DNA of 20,823 nt from an uncultured Campylobacter sp. (GTDB lineage Bacteria > Campylobacterota > Campylobacteria > Campylobacterales > Campylobacteraceae). This document shows, piece after piece, positions 1 to 7,670 of this stretch (its first letter is position 1; each line of letters begins with the position of its first letter). Below the pieces are notes generated by a model. The model made no database searches, was not told the DNA's origin, and saw only the letters and a list, made by a program, of their open reading frames with translations. The position numbers and the translations under genes were made by a program. The stretch is taken from the NCBI RefSeq assembly GCF_937997465.1, contig NZ_CALKTQ010000126.1, positions 1 to 20,823 on the forward strand, read 5' to 3'.

Positions 1-2
1 GC

Positions 3-218
3 GATCTCACGGACTGCGTCATCGGCTCGGTGCCGCCGTTTAGCTTCCACGACAAGCTGCTGCTAATCGCCGATCCGTCGCTATTCGGACGCTTTGAAGA
101 GATCGCTTTCAACGCGGGCCTGCTCGATCACTCGATCATTCTAAACGCGCAGGATTACGCGCGCATCGCAGCTCCGCGCATCGTTAGCTTCACCGAAGGG
201 GCTACGGAAGGCGAATAA
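3..218 (+). CDS. YeaK-type aminoacyl-tRNA deacylase, 3' part only
   Basis: The reading frame is already open at base 3, so the gene starts before the window and only the last 71 codons are here. The fragment carries the stretch GSVPPFSFH followed by a segment reading LFGRFEEIAFNAG, then SIILNAQDY. I recognise this as the C-terminal signature of E. coli YeaK and related YbaK/EbsC-superfamily proteins. Family members hydrolyse misacylated aminoacyl-tRNAs in trans in the cytoplasm and so act in translation quality control. The substrate of this member cannot be judged without the N-terminal half. A GTG at base 30 is simply an internal codon, since the conserved reading frame continues upstream of it. 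The family call is from remembered motif similarity; the exact specificity is unknown. Confidence 0.75.
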   Translation, partial: DLTDCVIGSVPPFSFHDKLLLIADPSLFGRFEEIAFNAGLLDHSIILNAQDYARIAAPRIVSFTEGATEGE

Positions 219-310
219 CCGCGCATCGTCCGTTTCACACAAGAACAAGAGGACTCGGATTAAATTAACCCAAAAGCAATGGTAGAAAAAGACAGTGCGA
301 GAGTGGTTGT

Positions 311-336
311 AAAGCGGCGCTTTGATTTTTGATCTT
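311..336 (+). terminator. candidate terminator after the deacylase gene
   Basis: A short perfect stem AAAGC/GCTTT with a three-base loop lies at 311-323. It is followed by a T-rich run (GATTTTTGATCTTTTTT). It sits about 90 bases after the deacylase stop and just before the next gene. The stem is only 5 bp, so this is a modest candidate. Confidence 0.35.
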
Positions 337-414
337 TTTTCTTCATATTAAAGCTTTAAAATTTGCAGTATGATCAGAAGCAAAGAGGTCACGACCGAAA
401 CAAGGGGGAATGTT

Positions 415-1032
415 GTGAAGCAGGTGTGGATATTTTTGCTGTGTCTACTTGCGTTATGCGGCATGGAAAATGCCACAGCCAAGGAAGACGATGCGCCGCG
501 GCCAGAGATTTATCAGAGTATGAAAGATATCTACGACGATCTACCGATCGCGCAACTGCCGATTCGCTATCCGGGAGAAATTTCGCCCTTAGCGGCTATC
601 GATAAAAATTTACTTGATAAAAATGAGCTGTTTTTGTTCGCAAAGGAGAATTTTTTAATCGACAATCTAAGCGCGTATTGGGAGAGGATCAAAGACATAA
701 GGGCTTGTCGTTTGCCCGAAAAGAGCGCCAAAACAATTCTGCTAAGGCTTTATCTGATGGATTTTCAAGATAGCGAACGTGGGCACGAATATGTTTTTAT
801 GTGCCTTTTAAACGACGCATTTCGTATAAGCGATTGTCGCGAAATTTACGCCGATTACGTGCACTGCGGTAAAAGCAAGCCGCCGATGCGCGCCAAGCAG
901 GAGTTCGTCATCGACGCCGATTTACGCTGCACAGTAACAACGCACTACTATACTTTAGATAGCGATAAAGAGCTGCACAGAAATGTCTGCGTGCACGAAA
1001 TACAAAACGGCACGATCGTTACTAAGGATTAA
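415..1032 (+). CDS. secreted protein of unknown function, six cysteines
   Basis: I do not recognise the family. I chose the GTG at 415 as start because it has a strong ribosome binding site (AAGGGGG at 402-408, six bases upstream). It also places a classic signal peptide at the very N-terminus: VKQ followed by a hydrophobic run WIFLLCLLALCG, with likely cleavage near the ATAKE segment. An in-frame ATG at 370 has no ribosome binding site and would bury the signal sequence, so it is less likely. The product is about 205 residues. The mature part has six cysteines (in RACRL, MCLLN, SDCRE, HCGK, LRCTV and NVCVH), an even number that would suit disulfide bonds in the periplasm. It is otherwise rich in charged residues with no further membrane segment. 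It stands alone between two non-coding stretches. Export is well supported; function is unknown. Confidence 0.7.
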   Translation: MKQVWIFLLCLLALCGMENATAKEDDAPRPEIYQSMKDIYDDLPIAQLPIRYPGEISPLAAIDKNLLDKNELFLFAKENFLIDNLSAYWERIKDIRACRLPEKSAKTILLRLYLMDFQDSERGHEYVFMCLLNDAFRISDCREIYADYVHCGKSKPPMRAKQEFVIDADLRCTVTTHYYTLDSDKELHRNVCVHEIQNGTIVTKD

Positions 1033-1495
1033 AATCCAAGGCGATCTTGCGAGATGTTTTTGGTCGTAAAGCCGTAAATTCATAAGCAGAGCCGCAAACT
1101 GAGACGCGAATTTGCTCTATCTATGAGCCCAGCTATTTCAAATCGCGATAAAATAACGCTCAAACCGAGCCTCGAATTCATCATATTGATGAGGCGCTGT
1201 TTCGAGCCGCGCCAAAACGGCTCGTAAATCTTTGGTGCACCGCAGCGTCCCACTAAGATGCGTCGCCTTGCGGAGCATTTTAACGACGACGAGCGCTTTA
1301 TTGGTTTTGACTTCCTGCAACAAGCTAAATATCAAATCTGAAATTCTTGGTGCGCCCCGAAAGCAGCGAGGATAAAACATCCAAATTTTAAAATTTAAAA
1401 ATTTTTAAAATAAAAGTGTGAGTTTAAAAAGAATTAATCGCGACGATATCGTATCGCCGCGACTGAAGAAGGCATCATCGTGCCCGCGAAGGTAT
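1033..1495. other. 463-base region without a convincing gene
   Basis: This stretch separates the secreted protein gene from the small minus-strand gene. One minus-strand open frame of 80 codons (1138-1380) exists. It has no ribosome binding site and its start is preceded by an AT-rich tract and a stop 12 codons upstream. Its product has neither a signal peptide nor a motif I recognise. I treat it as probably non-coding or a decayed remnant. The tract at 1381-1416 is a run of AAATTT-type words typical of this genome's intergenic DNA. Confidence 0.4.
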
Positions 1496-1786
1496 TTATT
1501 TCATAGCGCCTTGTTGTTTCATCTGATCCATCATCTGCTTAAATATCTCTTTAGCTTGTTTGCAAGTGGCCTCTTGCTGCTCCTTAGGAAGTGCGCTGAT
1601 CTGATCCATAGACTGCTTTTTTTGATCCTCATACATCTTGACCTGCTGCTCTTGACCAGCTTGTTTGTAGGTATCAACCATCTTATCAAGATCTGCGAAG
1701 TACTCTTTGCAGCTATTTGAAAGATCTGCGGCGCTAAGACTTAGCGCAAAGCCAAAACTAGCCAAAACTAAAAGTGATTTTTTCAT
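1496..1786 (-). CDS. small periplasmic protein, possibly DUF5339-like
   Basis: A 96-residue protein that begins with a clear signal peptide (MKKSLLVLASFGFALSLSAA). The remainder is short, hydrophilic and helical. It has two cysteines, one soon after the cleavage site (SNSCKEYF) and one near the C-terminus (ATCKQAKEIF), suggesting a disulfide that ties a helical hairpin together. The body is rich in Q, K, M and D (for example KMYEDQKKQSMDQ and ALPKEQQEA). The start has a good ribosome binding site (AAGGAGAG just upstream on the minus strand). I recall small Campylobacterota/gammaproteobacterial proteins of this layout grouped as DUF5339, but that label is from memory and uncertain. Role unknown. 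It has its own promoter candidate, with a palindrome around the -10 box. Confidence 0.75.
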   Translation of the reverse strand: MKKSLLVLASFGFALSLSAADLSNSCKEYFADLDKMVDTYKQAGQEQQVKMYEDQKKQSMDQISALPKEQQEATCKQAKEIFKQMMDQMKQQGAMK

Positions 1787-1808
1787 TTTTCTCTCCTTGT
1801 AAAAAATC

Positions 1809-1830
1809 AGCGAAAGTATATCATTTCGCT
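1809..1830 (-). promoter_or_regulatory. -10 box inside a 7-8-7 palindrome
   Basis: On the minus strand TATACT (1815-1820) is a good -10 hexamer about 30 bases upstream of the small periplasmic protein's ATG. It lies in a perfect inverted repeat, AGCGAAA at 1809-1815 and TTTCGCT at 1824-1830, separated by eight bases. An operator overlapping the -10 element is the natural reading, but a chance palindrome or an RNA hairpin is possible. Confidence 0.45.
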
Positions 1831-1839
1831 TAGTAAATT

Positions 1840-2123
1840 TGCCTTAAATTTTAATCAAATACGGCTGTTTTTTTAAATTTATAGCGCTTTTGAAATTTTA
1901 AAATTTTACTCTCGCCGCGACGCTTACATTTTTTAAAATTTAACTCGTCTTTAAATTTTAAAATTTCAGCTCTTGGTTTCGCAACTGCCGTCGGTGCTCT
2001 TTAAAATTTCGCTTCGCAATTTTTAAGCTGCATGCGAACCGCCTTAAGCCATATGCGGGCAAATTTTAAGCCCTGAGCCGCTTTTTTAAAATTTCATTTC
2101 GTAATTTCGCTACCGCCGCAAAA
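1840..2123. repeat. non-coding stretch with five TTTAAAATTT copies
   Basis: The region between hisD and the small periplasmic gene holds no open frame of interest. The self-complementary core TTTAAAATTT recurs at about 1897, 1932, 1957, 2000 and 2085, with related AAATTTTAA words between the copies. The palindromic cores could each form a short hairpin or bind a dimeric protein. They may equally reflect the general AAATTT bias of this genome. Confidence 0.5.
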
Positions 2124-3413
2124 TCACTTCTCTTCAAATCTAATTTGCACCGATTTTTTGTGCGCGCCGAGCCCTTCGGCGTCCGCTAGCGCCATGCACG
2201 CGCCCCCAAGCTCGTCTATGGCGCGCTTATTTAGTGCTATGATCGAGCTTCGTTTGATGAAGTTATAAACCCCTAGAGGCGAGAAAAATCGCGCGCTTCC
2301 GCCGGTCGGCAGCGTATGGTTAGGACCTGCGAGGTAATCGCCCATCGCCTCTGGCGTGTAGTGGCCCAAAAATATCGCGCCTGCGTGGCGTATGCGCGGA
2401 AGCAGCTCGTAGGCGTTCTCGGTCGCGATCTCGAGGTGCTCGACCGCAAGCTCGTTCATCAGATCGACGCACTCATTCATATCGCGCGCGATGATGATCG
2501 CGCCCTTGTTTTGGATGCTAGCGCGAGCGATCGGTTCACGCACGAGCGTAGGAAGCTGCTGCTCTATATGCTCTGCGACGGCAAGAGCGAATTTTTCATC
2601 GTCGCTTATCAAAAAGCTACTTGCGATCTCGTCGTGCTCGGCTTGGCTAAGCAGATCCACGGCGATGTTGCGCGGATTTGCCGCAGCGTTTGCGATGATG
2701 CCCACTTCGCTAGGACCCGCGATCATATCGATATTCACATCGCCGAACACGAGCTTTTTAGCGGTCGCTACGAAGATATTCCCGGGACCCGTGATGACGT
2801 CGACCTTGCCGATCGTGCGCGTGCCGTATGCCATCGCCGCGATCGCGCTGGCGCCGCCCACCTTGTAGGCCTTTTTGATCCCCAGCACATGCATCGCCGC
2901 GAGCAGTAGCTCGTTTACGACGCCGCCCACGGCGGGAGTGCAGACGCTGATATCCTCCACGCCCGCGACGATTGCGGGGATCGCATTCATCAGAAGCGAG
3001 CTCGGATACGCCGCCTTGCCGCCCGGGATATACAGCCCCGCGCGATCCACGGGCGTGATCTTTTGCCCGAGCATCGCGCCGCTTGGATCGAAGCTAAACC
3101 AGCTTCTCTCAAGCTGTTTTTCATGATAAGCGTAGATGCGCTCGTATGCGATCTGAAGCGCGTTTTTTAGCTCTGCGCTTAAGCCTTCATACGCGAGACT
3201 CATCTGCTCTTGCGTGATAGCCAGATCGCCCTGCACGCGCCATCTGTCAAATTTCTCAATCTGTTCAGCTAGCGCCTCATCGCCGCGCGCTCTGATCTCC
3301 TCGATGATGCCGCTTACGACGGGCATTACCGATCTCATATCCGTCTCGCCGCGGCGCACCAACCTCGCAAATTCCTCTTTGAAATTTGCGTCCGTGCTTC
3401 TTAAAATTTTCAT
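2124..3413 (-). CDS. hisD: histidinol dehydrogenase
   Basis: HisD catalyses the last two steps of histidine biosynthesis, oxidising L-histidinol to L-histidine through histidinal with two NAD+. It is a zinc-dependent cytoplasmic homodimer. The 429-residue product has the family's usual length and key residues. The zinc ligands correspond to Q257 and H260 (in LLSQAEHDE), D359 (in MGDYLAGPNH) and H418 (in GLGAHKK). The catalytic Glu-His pair is E325-H326 (AVEHLEIA). The segment VITGPGNIFV and the motif NHTLPTGGSARF are also diagnostic. The ATG has a strong ribosome binding site (AAGGAG). No other his gene is visible nearby. The gene is divergent from the Sel1-repeat gene, with about 147 bases between start codons. 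The frame is intact and full length. Confidence 0.97.
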   Translation of the reverse strand: MKILRSTDANFKEEFARLVRRGETDMRSVMPVVSGIIEEIRARGDEALAEQIEKFDRWRVQGDLAITQEQMSLAYEGLSAELKNALQIAYERIYAYHEKQLERSWFSFDPSGAMLGQKITPVDRAGLYIPGGKAAYPSSLLMNAIPAIVAGVEDISVCTPAVGGVVNELLLAAMHVLGIKKAYKVGGASAIAAMAYGTRTIGKVDVITGPGNIFVATAKKLVFGDVNIDMIAGPSEVGIIANAAANPRNIAVDLLSQAEHDEIASSFLISDDEKFALAVAEHIEQQLPTLVREPIARASIQNKGAIIIARDMNECVDLMNELAVEHLEIATENAYELLPRIRHAGAIFLGHYTPEAMGDYLAGPNHTLPTGGSARFFSPLGVYNFIKRSSIIALNKRAIDELGGACMALADAEGLGAHKKSVQIRFEEK

Positions 3414-3560
3414 TTTCGCTCCTTGTAATGCTTGGAATTTTAACGCTTTTTGCTAAATTTCGCCTTTAAGCTCGCGGCGATGTAAATTTACAGCTCGCCG
3501 ATTTTCAAAAGATTAAGCGAAAATGAAATAAAATAGCCGAAATTTTAAATGGAGCGATGT

Positions 3561-5033
3561 ATGAAAAAGATATTTTTAGCGCTGATCGCTACGGCGGCTT
3601 TATCGCTAGCAGAAGCCACGGCTTTGCCATCGGCGGAACAAGAAGATCCCGGTATAAGCAGATTACAAAGCGAATGCGATAGCAACAATACCTTAGCATG
3701 CGTGAATCTCGCCATGGCATACTATTCAGGGGATGGCGTGAAGCAGGATTATGAGAAAGCAAAAGAGCTAAATTCTAAAGCCTGTAATTTGGGAGACGGC
3801 TGGGGTTGCACCACCTTAGGGGCGTCATATGAATACGGCAAGGGCGTAGAACAAGATTATAAAAAAGCGACCGAACTATATTCTAAGGCCTGCGACTTAA
3901 AAAATAGCATAGCTTGCGGCAATCTGGGTGTTTTATACTACTCAGGCAAAGGAGTAAAGCAAGATTACAAAAAAGCAACCGAACTGCTTTCCAAGGCTTG
4001 CGATTTGCAAGAAGGTGACGGATGCTACAATCTTGGGCTTTTATATGCCTCGGGCGAAGGCGTAAAACAGGATTATAAAAAAGCAAGCGAGCTATATTTA
4101 AAAGCTTGCGATTTAAAACATGGCGAAAGCTGCCACAATCTTGGAATTTTATATGAAAAAGGGGAAGGCGTAAAACAAAGCTACCAAAAAGCGGATCAAT
4201 TCTATTCTAAAGCTTGCGATTTAGAAGTTGCCGAAGGATGTTACAATCTTGGAGCTTCATACTATTTAGGCAATCATACAAAGCAGGACTATAAGAAAGC
4301 AAATGAATTGTTTTCTAGGACTTGTGATTTAGGATATAGCATAGGATGCTATGCTCTAGGGTTTTGGTATGCCTCAGGCGAAGGCATAGAACAAGACTTT
4401 GAAAAAGCAATAAATTTATATTCTAGAGCTTGCGATTTGGGGCATAACACAGGATGCTATAATCTAGGAGTTTTGTATAGTTCCAGCGAAGGTGTAAAGC
4501 GGGACTATAAGAAAGCGAGCGAACTATATTCCAAAGCTTGCAATTTGGGGAACGGGCTAGGATGTAGTGATCTAGGAGTTTTATATGAACAAGGGGAAGT
4601 CATAGAGCAAAACTATAACAAAGCAAATGAGCTATATTCTAAAGCTTGCGATTTGGATGTCGGTGAAGGTTGCAATAGTCTCGGGGTTCTATATGAGTCT
4701 GGTAAAGGTGTAAAACAAGACTTTGAAAAAGCAAAAGACCTGTATTCTAAAGCTTGCAATCTTGGAGATGGACTAGGATGTGTCAACTTAGGAGCTTTAT
4801 ATGAACAAGGAAAAGGTGTAAAACAAGATTACCAAATAGCAAATAAATTATTTTCCAAGGCTTGTGATTTAGAAATTGCCGAAGGGTGCAATAATCTTGG
4901 ATATTTATATGAATCCGGCAAAGGGGTAAAAAAAGATAAGAGTATGGCGAAAAAATACTATGGTAAAGCCTGCGATCTAGGGATTAAACGCAGTTGCTAC
5001 ACCTATAAAAAACTAAACGAGCAAGGTTTTTGA
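3561..5033 (+). CDS. secreted Sel1-repeat protein with 13 CX7C cysteine pairs
   Basis: I chose the ATG at 3561 over the in-frame ATG at 3549. GGAG at 3551-3554 is well placed for it, and it gives a clean signal peptide (MKKIFLALIATAALSLAEA). The mature protein is almost entirely tandem 36-residue Sel1-like repeats: twelve full units plus a truncated thirteenth. Each fits the pattern K-A-C-D-L-x5-C-x-N-L-G-x-L-Y-x2-G-x-G-V-K-Q-D-Y-x-K-A-x-E-L-Y-S. Every unit, including the first and last, has two cysteines spaced CX7C, giving 26 in the mature protein. In the Helicobacter cysteine-rich proteins (Hcp family) such pairs form a disulfide within each repeat and stabilise an alpha/alpha solenoid. 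Family members are secreted or periplasmic; some Hcp proteins bind beta-lactams and provoke host antibody. A protein-binding scaffold in the periplasm or outside the cell is the likely role; the partner is unknown. Repeats differ in third positions, so the array is old rather than freshly expanded. Confidence 0.9.
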   Translation: MKKIFLALIATAALSLAEATALPSAEQEDPGISRLQSECDSNNTLACVNLAMAYYSGDGVKQDYEKAKELNSKACNLGDGWGCTTLGASYEYGKGVEQDYKKATELYSKACDLKNSIACGNLGVLYYSGKGVKQDYKKATELLSKACDLQEGDGCYNLGLLYASGEGVKQDYKKASELYLKACDLKHGESCHNLGILYEKGEGVKQSYQKADQFYSKACDLEVAEGCYNLGASYYLGNHTKQDYKKANELFSRTCDLGYSIGCYALGFWYASGEGIEQDFEKAINLYSRACDLGHNTGCYNLGVLYSSSEGVKRDYKKASELYSKACNLGNGLGCSDLGVLYEQGEVIEQNYNKANELYSKACDLDVGEGCNSLGVLYESGKGVKQDFEKAKDLYSKACNLGDGLGCVNLGALYEQGKGVKQDYQIANKLFSKACDLEIAEGCNNLGYLYESGKGVKKDKSMAKKYYGKACDLGIKRSCYTYKKLNEQGF

Positions 5034-5310
5034 TCCATTTAAATTTTAAGCCGCCCGTTAAGCCCGTTTAAATTTGTGGCTTAAATTTAAAGGTCTAAAT
5101 TTAAACCATATTATCCGCGCGGCGGTACTAAAAGCGCGCAAAATGCGCGGACTTAAAATTTAAACCCATTCCCGCCGCGGCAGATGCTGCGTAAGCGGTG
5201 TGTAAAATTTAGTGAGCCGCCAAATTACAACGACATTCGCGCCAAAATAAAAGGATACGTTCCGCCACCGTTAAAATTTCAGATGAGACGTTAATTCTTT
5301 AGGAATTTTA
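5034..5310. other. non-coding region after the Sel1 gene, with two weak inverted repeats
   Basis: No supported gene lies in the roughly 340 bases between the convergent Sel1 and OmpA-like genes. Just after the Sel1 stop, AAATTTTAAGCC (5041-5052) faces GGCTTAAATTT (5078-5088), an 11 bp stem with a one-base bulge that could end Sel1 transcription. A compact hairpin CGCGCA-AAA-TGCGCG lies at 5135-5149 without a T tract. The much stronger hairpin at 5311-5345 is listed separately. Confidence 0.5.
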
Positions 5311-5345
5311 AAATTTTAAGCCCTCTTTTTTGCGGGCTAAAATTT
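5311..5345 (-). terminator. hairpin terminator of the peb4-fba-stator operon
   Basis: AAATTTTAAGCCC (5311-5323) pairs with GGGCTAAAATTT (5334-5345), leaving one bulged base and a 10-base loop. On the minus strand it comes 25 bases after the OmpA-like stop codon and ends in an AAAATTTT stretch. It therefore fits an intrinsic terminator for the operon, and possibly for the convergent Sel1 gene as well. Confidence 0.65.
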
Positions 5346-5370
5346 CGAGCGAGCCGTTAAGGGTGAGCCA

Positions 5371-6393
5371 CTAATTCGTAGCGTTCGCGTCGAACTGCAA
5401 AAATTTCCTGATCTCCTCCATCGCCTCTTTGTTTGAAAGGGTAAATTTTATCTCGATGCGGCGGCTAGCGTCCTTGTCCTCGACGCCTCTACGCATCACG
5501 GGCTGCGTGTAGCTGCGACCGCTGGCGATGAGGTATTTTTGCAGTCGCTCATCTTTATTCCACGAGTTGATGAAATCCATCACCGCAAACGCTCTGTTTT
5601 GCGAGAGCTCGAGGTTGTACAAATATCCGCCGTCGCTGTCCGTGTGCCCTTCGATGATGATCTGATCTAAATTTTCGCGAATTTCGTCGTTATTCAAAAG
5701 CGCGGCAAAATAGCTCTGCAGCGTCGAGCGAAGCGTCTCTTTGGCGCTCTCTTTTAGCTCGCTTGAGCCTTTGTCGAAAAGGATCGACGAGCTTAGCGTC
5801 ATCGCGCCGCTTTCGTTATCGATGCGGATCTTGCCGCCCAGCTTCTCCTTCAGATCGGCGATGATCTTGACCTTCATTCCGGTTAGGTTACGGATGCGGT
5901 TTTTCGTGACGTTGAGGTCTTGTAAAATTTTATTAAAATCGCTCTCCTTCTTCGTGAGCTGATCAAGCAAAAAGGCGATTTTAAGCTCGTTTTGGCTGAT
6001 CGTAGCGTTGGCGTCGTCGCGCGCTTTTTGCAGAAGCGAGTTGATGTCTAAATTCTCTTTTTTCAGCTTTTCTGCCATCTCGGTTAGGTCTTCGATCTGT
6101 ATGAAGTAGATGGAATTTTGCTTGCGAAGGTCGGTGTTTTCTATGTTTAGCTTCTCGAGCTGATCGCTAAAAATTTTATTCAGCGCTTCAAGCTCGGCGC
6201 TTTTTTTCTCCTGGCTTTGAAGGCTTGCTAGAGCGCTTGAAATTTGACTTTCTTTCTCCTGCAGGTTGCTTTGCGTGAGGAAGTATTTGACGATGATGCC
6301 GCCTACTAAAAGCACGAAAACAAAAAGCAGTCCCGCCATCAAATCGGCGTACGCAATCCAAAAGGTCTCTTTTTCTTCGTTATTCGTTTTCAT
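5371..6393 (-). CDS. MotB-like/OmpA-domain membrane protein, stator-type partner
   Basis: A 340-residue protein, apparently the orthologue of C. jejuni Cj0599. It opens with the MotB-type signature FWIAYADLMAGLLFVFVLL: one membrane helix (about 17-38) with an aspartate (D17) at its cytoplasmic end, the position of the essential proton-binding aspartate in MotB. Residues about 40-165 form a long charged coiled coil. The C-terminal part (about 195-335) is an OmpA-like peptidoglycan-binding domain with IIEGHTDSDG (246-255) and LSQNRA (263-268). It should sit in the inner membrane, span the periplasm and grip the cell wall. The ATG overlaps the end of the upstream gene by 14 bases and has no clear ribosome binding site, so translation is probably coupled. 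No chemotaxis or flagellar gene is nearby, so it is not ordinary MotB. What the complex drives is unknown. Confidence 0.85.
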   Translation of the reverse strand: MKTNNEEKETFWIAYADLMAGLLFVFVLLVGGIIVKYFLTQSNLQEKESQISSALASLQSQEKKSAELEALNKIFSDQLEKLNIENTDLRKQNSIYFIQIEDLTEMAEKLKKENLDINSLLQKARDDANATISQNELKIAFLLDQLTKKESDFNKILQDLNVTKNRIRNLTGMKVKIIADLKEKLGGKIRIDNESGAMTLSSSILFDKGSSELKESAKETLRSTLQSYFAALLNNDEIRENLDQIIIEGHTDSDGGYLYNLELSQNRAFAVMDFINSWNKDERLQKYLIASGRSYTQPVMRRGVEDKDASRRIEIKFTLSNKEAMEEIRKFLQFDANATN

Positions 6394-7669
6394 CTAAAAG
6401 TGCTTTTTCATCGATGCTCGCAAGCGTTTTTCGAAGCTCTTCGATGATGCTTTCGTTGCTCGTTCGCGCAGTGTCCTCTCCAGCTAAAAGGGCCTTCAAA
6501 TCCGCGCTTAACCCCTTAAAGCTAGCGTCAATTTTAGCGGCGTAAGCATTCTGCGAACTTGAAATTTCGCCCGCAAACCCGCCCAAGGAAGCATTTAGGC
6601 TCTTGATTTGAGCGCTTAATGCACTAGTAATGTTAGCCAGCTCGCCTTGCCCGTCCGTTAAAGTCTTAGACTGATTTAGATACTGCGCGGAAATTCCGTT
6701 TTGAATTTCGATTAGGCTTGCAGACACGGACTTAAGCGCAGATAAAATTTGAGCGAAGCTCTTATCTAACTCACCGTGAGCGAGATTTGTCCTTTGGATC
6801 ATCTCTCCTGCCTTTTCAAGCTCTTCTTGTGTAATCGCCATACTTCGCTTCTCGGCTTCCATTACGCTTTCAAAAGCGCCGATTTTTTCATCGATTAGGC
6901 GGTTTAGCCTTTCGGTAAAATTCGTAGAGCTCATCATCGCAAATGAGCGCGAAATTTCAGAATTAGCGTTTAAAATTTCATTCAGATAGCCCTGTGTTAT
7001 TTCGTCTTTGTTCCAGAAAAAATTTTTAGTGGAATTTTTGTATTTAATGAGCAGACGCTCATATTTGCTAATGCCTTTTTTCTCAAAATATATCCACCAA
7101 AGCGCTAAGAAAATTCCATAGATCGAGACGTAAAATGCTGTACCTACGCCGCCTAGAAGCTGCGCGATCTCGGTTTCGAGCCCATCGATATTGCTTGAGG
7201 AAAAGTGCGGCATCGAAATCGCAATCGAGATGAAAGTTCCTAAAATTCCAAGCATCGGAAAGACTGCCGACGCGACGGAAGCGTAGTTTTGATTACGCAG
7301 CGAGTAGCCGTATTCGTCCACAAAAAGATCAAAGCTGGCATCTGATTTTTTTTTGCCGCCGATACTTAAGAGATTGGCGACGATGTAATTTTTCAGCTCA
7401 CGCTTGAAATCATCGATATTATTTTGAAAATTTAAGCAGCCATATTCTGCATTATGACGAGCTAAAATTAGTGCAATAATGAGCAAAACCGCAAGCATCA
7501 GGATCGAGTGCGTTTCTACCTTCAACCCGATAAGCCCCAAATAGCCCAGCAAAAACACCACAAAAACCGCAATCGGCAGAGCTGCGATCTTAAAAAAAAC
7601 GCCCGCTAGCGAGCGCTCCTTCGCCTCAGGTAGCGTGATATCGAGCACTTCGTTATTCGGGCGATCCAT
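6380..7669 (-). CDS. MotA/TolQ/ExbB-like channel protein with long C-terminal tail
   Basis: A 429-residue protein, apparently the orthologue of C. jejuni Cj0598. Two N-terminal membrane helices (about 24-46 and 55-71) precede a cytoplasmic segment. The MotA/TolQ/ExbB core pair follows: VFPMLGILGTFISIAI (about 136-151, with the conserved proline and threonine of that helix) and GGVGTAFYVSIYGIFLALWW (about 173-192). The rest, about 200-429, is a long helical, coiled-coil-like cytoplasmic tail with repeated S/T/N/Q-rich heptads. This is far longer than in ExbB or TolQ and recalls the tail of ZorA. Five copies around a dimer of the downstream MotB-like protein would form a proton- or sodium-driven motor. 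The start has AGGA inside the end of fba, whose stop is one base away, so expression is tied to that operon. Confidence 0.85.
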   Translation of the reverse strand: MDRPNNEVLDITLPEAKERSLAGVFFKIAALPIAVFVVFLLGYLGLIGLKVETHSILMLAVLLIIALILARHNAEYGCLNFQNNIDDFKRELKNYIVANLLSIGGKKKSDASFDLFVDEYGYSLRNQNYASVASAVFPMLGILGTFISIAISMPHFSSSNIDGLETEIAQLLGGVGTAFYVSIYGIFLALWWIYFEKKGISKYERLLIKYKNSTKNFFWNKDEITQGYLNEILNANSEISRSFAMMSSTNFTERLNRLIDEKIGAFESVMEAEKRSMAITQEELEKAGEMIQRTNLAHGELDKSFAQILSALKSVSASLIEIQNGISAQYLNQSKTLTDGQGELANITSALSAQIKSLNASLGGFAGEISSSQNAYAAKIDASFKGLSADLKALLAGEDTARTSNESIIEELRKTLASIDEKALLDENE

Positions 7670-7670
7670 A

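Noticed and set aside
1138..1380. 80-codon minus-strand open frame
   Set aside because: No ribosome binding site, AT-rich tract directly upstream with a stop 12 codons before the ATG, and no recognisable signal peptide or motif. A decayed remnant remains possible.
2316..2909. 197-codon plus-strand open frame opposite hisD
   Set aside because: It lies entirely within the well-supported hisD gene and has a composition typical of an antisense shadow in GC-richer DNA.
3561..5033. DNA-level 108-base tandem repeat as a possible CRISPR or satellite
   Set aside because: The periodicity is the coding of Sel1 protein repeats. The units differ at many third positions and there are no identical repeats with unique spacers.
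5371..7669. Complete Zorya anti-phage system
   Set aside because: Only the ZorA/ZorB-like membrane pair is present. The flanking genes are fba and the Sel1 gene, with no helicase or nuclease gene next to them.
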